From contig NZ_JAJGSX010000014.1 of NCBI RefSeq assembly GCF_021245725.1, positions 1-64,000 of the forward strand: a DNA stretch of 64,000 nucleotides, given 5' to 3'. The notes under the pieces were generated by a model. The model was not told where the DNA came from. It made no database searches and saw only the letters and a list, made by a program, of their open reading frames with translations. The position numbers were made by a program, and so were the translations under genes. Positions within the stretch are counted from its first letter, which is position 1. The number at the start of each line of letters is the position of its first letter. Positions 60,623-64,000 of the stretch are shown here, piece by piece. This stretch comes from Pseudonocardia sp. TRM90224. GTDB taxonomy: Bacteria > Actinomycetota > Actinomycetes > Mycobacteriales > Pseudonocardiaceae.

Positions 60623-60966
60623 TCCCCGCTCTCGTAGGTGTTGGGCGACCACGCGACGCTGCCGTCGGCCGCGTAGACGACGATGTTGCGGTCGTCCTGG
60701 ATCGCGAAGTGCGCACCGGGCGAGTCGGTGTTCGACGCCCAGACCGGCTGGTTGTCGTTGGTGTAGAGGACGAGGTTGCCGTCGGGCTGCATGTCGACGC
60801 GGACGCCGCCCTTGTTCCAGCTCTCGGAGCTCCACACCGCGCCGGTGGGACCGTTGAGGACGAAGTTGCCGTCCTCCTCGAGCACGCCGATCCAGTACTG
60901 CCCGCTCGGCGAGAACAGCCTGTCCCCGATGTTCAGGCTCTGCCCGCTGCTCAGGATGTTGCTCAT
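60619..60966 (-). CDS. Stand-alone bulb-type lectin
   Basis: Protein of 115 residues consisting of one bulb-type lectin domain. Sites: EEDGNFVLN (degenerate), QPDGNLVLY and QDDRNIVVY (consensus QxDxNxVxY for mannose). It is closely similar to the N-terminal part of the next protein (VLNGPTGAVWSSESWNKG versus VLNGPTGAVWSTESWNKG), a recent tandem duplication. No signal peptide. GGGGACGG precedes the ATG. The 171 bases upstream (60967-61137) contain no other gene I can support. Confidence 0.85.
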   Translation of the reverse strand: MSNILSSGQSLNIGDRLFSPSGQYWIGVLEEDGNFVLNGPTGAVWSSESWNKGGVRVDMQPDGNLVLYTNDNQPVWASNTDSPGAHFAIQDDRNIVVYAADGSVAWSPNTYESGE

Positions 60967-61137
60967 ACCGTCCCCTATGGTCGCCGCCGGAGGCTCGAAC
61001 CGGCTCCCCGATCAGGAGTCGCGCCGCTCCGACGGCACCGGAGGATAGGGCCCGTCACCGATCGGGTGATCGAGAGCCTGCGGATTGTTACCCGCGGTAC
61101 GGCAGGTCGTCACCGCGCCGACACCACGATCGGTAGC

Positions 61138-61356
61138 TCAGCGGCAGCCGCACGCGCCGCCGCAGCACCCACCGCCGCCCGCCGGTGCGCCGCTGCCGAC
61201 CGCGCTGCTACGGCCGCCGACGGCGACCGTCGAGAGCAGTTTGACGGTGTCCGCGTGCCCTTCGGGGCAGGGTGCGGGCTCGCCGGACGCCTTCATCGGG
61301 CGGCTGACCTCGAAGGTCTGCGCGCACTCCCGGCAGCGGAACTCGTAACGCGGCAC
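61138..61356 (-). CDS. FmdB-type zinc-ribbon protein
   Basis: Protein of 72 residues: PRYEFRCRECAQTFEVSRPM is the FmdB zinc ribbon with CxxC, and PCPEGHAD supplies the second ligand pair. The C-terminus ends in a Gly/Cys-rich GGGGCCGGACGCR that may bind metal. GTG start. Such proteins are thought to be putative regulators; no partner is evident. Confidence 0.8.
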   Translation of the reverse strand: MPRYEFRCRECAQTFEVSRPMKASGEPAPCPEGHADTVKLLSTVAVGGRSSAVGSGAPAGGGGCCGGACGCR

Positions 61357-61403
61357 GGGCGGAGTCTAGCCCGGAACGGGGCGGTCTCCCGGCTCCGCCG
61401 GGA

Positions 61404-61460
61404 GGGCAGGAAAGCCACTTTCCTGGCCCCCACAGGGCCTGAAAGTGGCTTTCCGGCCCT
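61404..61460. repeat. Family-1 palindromic repeat, copy E
   Basis: Core hairpins 61404-61428 and 61436-61460 with the spacer CCACA; several stem positions differ from the others (TGGCCC, GGCCTG, CCGGCCC), so this is the most diverged copy. No clear outer arm. It lies 19 bases past the glgX stop, between glgX and the FmdB-type gene, both on the minus strand. Confidence 0.82.
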
Positions 61461-61478
61461 CCCCCGACCACCCGCCGG

Positions 61479-63494
61479 CTACGACGCCGTCGTGAGGCGG
61501 AGCAGGATCAGCGAGTGCGGCGGGAGCGTGATCGTCGTCCCGCCGGGCAGGGGACGGCTCGTCACGGGCGCCCCGCCCGGCCGCGTGCTGTCCAGCATCG
61601 GGACGAACGCGCCGTCGGGCGGCAGCGTCGCAGGCACGGCGCTGTCGCCGGCGTGCAGGAGCAGCAGCCACTCCGCGCGCAGGAGGCCGAGGCTGCGCAG
61701 CCCGCCGTCGTGCCAGTCGTGGCCGCCGATCCGCCTGCCGTCCGGGTGCCACCACAGCACCTCGCCGTCGCGGTAGAACCTGTCGCGGTGCAGCGCGGGT
61801 GAGCTGTGGCGGATCTGCGCCGCACGGGCGACGAACGACGTGAGCGCGTCCGCGGCGGTACTGGGCGTCCAGTCCACCCAGGAGATCTCGTTGTCGTGGC
61901 AGTAGGCGTTGTTGTTGCCGCCCTGGGTGCGCCAGAGCTCGTCGCCGCCGAGCAGCATCGGCGTGCCGTTGGACAGCAGCAGCGTGCCCAACAGCGCCCG
62001 CGCCGCGGCGAGGCGCCGCTCGACGACCACCGGCGACGACGTTTCGCCTTCGACGCCGAAGTTCTGCGACCGGTTGTCGTCGGTGCCGTCGCGGTTCGAC
62101 TCGCCGTTGGCCTCGTTGTGCTTGTGCTCGTAGGAGACGAGGTCGCGCAACGTGAACCCGTCGTGCGCCGTGACGAAGTTGATCGACGCCCACGGCCGCC
62201 TGCCCGAGACCTTGTACAGGTCTGAGCTGCCCATCAGGCGCGACGCGACCTCGCCGATGCCGCCGTGGCCGCGCCAGAAGTCGCGCACCGCGTCGCGGTA
62301 GCGCCCGTTCCACTCCGACCACGCCACCCCGAACCCGCCGACCCGGTAGCCCTCACCGGTGGCGTCCCACGGCTCCGCGATCAGCTTGCGGCCCGACAGC
62401 ACGGGGTCGGTCGCGATCGCGGTGAGCAGCGGGGCGTCCGGGTGGAACGCGCCGGAGTGCGGGCGGCCCAGCACGCTCGCGAGGTCGATGCGGAAGCCGT
62501 CGACGCCGAACACGGTCGACCAGTGCCGCAGCGCGTCGCAGACCAGCCGGATGACCGTCGGCGAACCGGAGTCGAGTGTGTTGCCGGTGCCGGTGATGTC
62601 GGCGTCGTGCCCGTTGCCGCCGAGCGAGTAGTACGCGGGCGCGTCGAGACCGCGGTAGGAGAGCGTCGTGCCGCCGACCCCGCCCTCGGCCGTGTGGTTC
62701 GGGACGACGTCGAGGATCACCTCGATACCGGCGGCGTGCAGCGCGTCGACCATCGTCCGGAACTCGTCGATCTCCGCGCCGGGCACGCTCGCGTAGCCGG
62801 CGTGCGGTGCGAGGAAGCCGAGCGTCGCGTAGCCCCAGTAGTTGGGCAGGCCGCGCTCCAGCAGCGGCGGCTCGTCCGCGATCGCGGTGACGGGCAGCAG
62901 CTCGACGGCCGTGATCCCGCACTTCTTCAGGTGCTCGACGACGGCGGGATGGGCGAGCCCGAGGTACGTGCCGCGCTGCTCCGGCGGGACCTCCGGGTGC
63001 AGCTTGGTGAAGCCGCGCACGTGCAGCTCGGCGATCACGGTCTCCGACCACGGAACGTCGGGCCGCTCGAGCGGCGCGAGCACGTCGGGCTCGGAGACCA
63101 CCGAGAGCGGCACGTACCCGAGCGAGTCGACCGTGCTCTGCGGCCCGGTCATCGGGTCGTCGGCCCAGCCGCGCGCCGCGACGATGTCGGTGATGCCGCC
63201 GGTGATCCGCCGGGCGTACGGGTCGACGAGGATCTTCGCCGGGTTGGCCCGCAGCCCGTCCCACGGACGGTAGGGGCCGTGCACCCGATAGCCGTAACGC
63301 TGGCCCGGTCGGACGCCGGGAACGTAACCGTGCCAAACGCCGAACGTCCGCTCCGGCAGCGTCACGCGGCGCTCACCCAGCGTGTCGCCCGTCCCGTCCA
63401 CAAGGCACACCTCGACGGCATCCGCGCTGGTGGAGGCCACAGCGAAGCGCACCCCGCCGCTGTCGGCATGGGCACCCAGAGGGAAGACAGGCAC
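61479..63494 (-). CDS. glgX: Glycogen debranching enzyme
   Basis: GH13_11 isoamylase-type enzyme of 671 residues that removes alpha-1,6 branches left by GlgP. N-terminal CBM48 (VFPLGAHADSGGVRFAVAS), then the barrel with D337 (GFRIDLASVLGRP) as nucleophile and E374 (KLIAEPWDATGEGYRVGGF) as acid, and NFVTAHDGFTLRDLVSYEHKHNEANGE. The GTG at PVFPLGAH begins the family domain. TATCCT eight bases before it suggests a leaderless message. Frame open to 63941 but it overlaps the divergent ABC gene. Confidence 0.93.
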   Translation of the reverse strand: MPVFPLGAHADSGGVRFAVASTSADAVEVCLVDGTGDTLGERRVTLPERTFGVWHGYVPGVRPGQRYGYRVHGPYRPWDGLRANPAKILVDPYARRITGGITDIVAARGWADDPMTGPQSTVDSLGYVPLSVVSEPDVLAPLERPDVPWSETVIAELHVRGFTKLHPEVPPEQRGTYLGLAHPAVVEHLKKCGITAVELLPVTAIADEPPLLERGLPNYWGYATLGFLAPHAGYASVPGAEIDEFRTMVDALHAAGIEVILDVVPNHTAEGGVGGTTLSYRGLDAPAYYSLGGNGHDADITGTGNTLDSGSPTVIRLVCDALRHWSTVFGVDGFRIDLASVLGRPHSGAFHPDAPLLTAIATDPVLSGRKLIAEPWDATGEGYRVGGFGVAWSEWNGRYRDAVRDFWRGHGGIGEVASRLMGSSDLYKVSGRRPWASINFVTAHDGFTLRDLVSYEHKHNEANGESNRDGTDDNRSQNFGVEGETSSPVVVERRLAAARALLGTLLLSNGTPMLLGGDELWRTQGGNNNAYCHDNEISWVDWTPSTAADALTSFVARAAQIRHSSPALHRDRFYRDGEVLWWHPDGRRIGGHDWHDGGLRSLGLLRAEWLLLLHAGDSAVPATLPPDGAFVPMLDSTRPGGAPVTSRPLPGGTTITLPPHSLILLRLTTAS

Positions 63495-63502
63495 GATCGG
63501 CG

Positions 63503-63508
63503 AGGATA
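63503..63508 (-). promoter_or_regulatory. Candidate -10 box of leaderless glgX
   Basis: TATCCT on the minus strand, eight bases before the glgX GTG, with no ribosome site between. This fits a message that starts at the initiation codon. The divergent ABC gene begins about 20 bases from the glgX start, so their promoters must overlap the opposite coding region. Confidence 0.4.
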
Positions 63509-63513
63509 GAGGG

Positions 63514-64000
63514 GTGGCCGCGTCCGGATCATCCCCTGAGTCGATGCTCACCCAGCGCAGCAGCGACACTCCCGACCTGACCGATCTCGTCGTGCGGATG
63601 GACGGCGTCGGCGTCCGCAGGGGTGCCTCGACGCTGCTGCACGACGTCGACTGGGCCGTCGAGCTGGACGAACGCTGGGTCGTGCTCGGCCCCAACGGCG
63701 CGGGGAAGACGACGCTCCTGCGGCTCGCGGCTGCCGAGCTGCACCCCACCGTCGGCACGGTGCACGTGCTCGGCGAGCGCCTCGGCCGGGTGAACGTCTT
63801 CGAGCTGCGCACCAGGATCGGGCTGTCGTCGGCGGCGCTGAACGGGCGGGTCCCGCCGGAGGAGACGGTGCGCGACGTCGTCGTCAGCGCGGGGTACGGC
63901 GTGCTCGGTCGGTGGCGTGAGGCGTACGACTCCGCCGACACCGACCGGGCCGATCAGCTGCTCGACGCGCTCGGGATGCGCGCGCTCGTGGAGCGCACGT
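63514..64000 (+). CDS. ABC transporter ATP-binding protein (partial, runs off the window)
   Basis: Open to the window end; 162 residues visible. After a ~26-residue lead, DLVVRMDGVGVRRGASTLLHDVDWAVELDERWVVLGPNGAGKTTLLRLAAAEL contains the A-loop region and Walker A (GPNGAGKTT), and RIGLSSAALNGRVPPEETVRDVVVSAGYGVLG is the Q-loop region of ModF/molybdate- or iron-type single ATPases. Start may be GTG 63514 or ATG 63544. The signature and Walker B lie beyond the window, so the transported substrate cannot be judged. Confidence 0.85.
   Translation, partial: MAASGSSPESMLTQRSSDTPDLTDLVVRMDGVGVRRGASTLLHDVDWAVELDERWVVLGPNGAGKTTLLRLAAAELHPTVGTVHVLGERLGRVNVFELRTRIGLSSAALNGRVPPEETVRDVVVSAGYGVLGRWREAYDSADTDRADQLLDALGMRALVERT

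Noticed and set aside
61128..61150. tRNA-like string GGTAGCTCAGCGGCAG
   Set aside because: It resembles the D-arm region of a tRNA but no acceptor stem, anticodon or T-arm can be built around it, and it is the end of the FmdB-type gene.

Overview
The window is very GC-rich, tightly packed actinobacterial chromosome. It carries nucS, a DivIVA-like coiled-coil protein, FHA and Ser/Thr kinase genes, the GlgE alpha-glucan pathway, a crotonyl-CoA carboxylase/reductase, and many GTG starts. This best fits the Pseudonocardiales (Pseudonocardia or a relative). That placement is inferred from gene content; no rRNA, tRNA, phage, IS or CRISPR locus is visible. No gap between genes exceeds about 275 bases.

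Layout. 0.27-4.7 kb (minus): a sugar ABC importer (binding lipoprotein, two permeases) in an operon with a GH29 alpha-L-fucosidase. 4.8-7.5 kb: a small DUF2007-like membrane protein, ethylmalonyl-CoA mutase (ecm) and an orphan ribbon-helix-helix antitoxin-like protein. 7.5-11.7 kb (minus): two paralogous transmembrane Ser/Thr kinases and an Ala/Val-rich helical protein. 11.8-15.8 kb: an EhuBCDA-type amino-acid/ectoine importer facing a second, convergent EhuB paralogue. 16-26 kb: an ECHDC3-like crotonase homologue, a TPR membrane protein and an FHA protein, a TetR-P450 operon with a clear operator, an acyl-CoA dehydrogenase, a divergent NUDIX/WYL-regulator pair sharing a palindrome, an amidohydrolase and nucS. 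26-35 kb: an aldehyde dehydrogenase, a tandem-fused 3-hydroxybutyryl-CoA dehydrogenase, a DivIVA-like protein, ccr, methylmalonyl/ethylmalonyl-CoA epimerase, acetyl-CoA acetyltransferase and meaB. Together with ecm these make most of an ethylmalonyl-CoA (acetyl-CoA assimilation) pathway. 35-44 kb: regulators (XRE-TPR, MarR), a pentapeptide-repeat membrane protein, a thiamine-binding protein, small membrane proteins, a thioredoxin-TPR protein, a zinc-protease lipoprotein and a GT87 mannosyltransferase. 44-64 kb: alpha-glucan metabolism (glgB, GH20, mak, treS, a Ser/Thr kinase, glgE, a TetR/membrane-protein pair, glgP, glgX), with a two-gene bulb-lectin/LysM operon and the start of an ABC ATPase gene.

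The alpha-glucan block holds a near-complete TreS-Mak-GlgE-GlgB route from trehalose to branched glucan plus degradation by GlgP and GlgX. A receptor-type kinase sits between glgE and treS, and the branching enzyme has an exceptional ~290-residue repetitive tail.

The most interesting unexplained signals are two families of intergenic palindromes. Family 1 is a ~56-bp double hairpin in five copies. Family 2 is a ~64-bp hairpin in three copies with a compensatory stem change. Each of the eight copies lies within about 40 bp of a stop codon, on its 3' side, and none lies inside a gene I accept. I read them as genome-wide 3'-end/terminator or REP-like elements. Several near-perfect operators were also found (upstream of the TetR-P450 operon, between NUDIX and the WYL regulator, at the aldehyde dehydrogenase, at ccr, at the glgP/TetR region, and at 37.3 kb).
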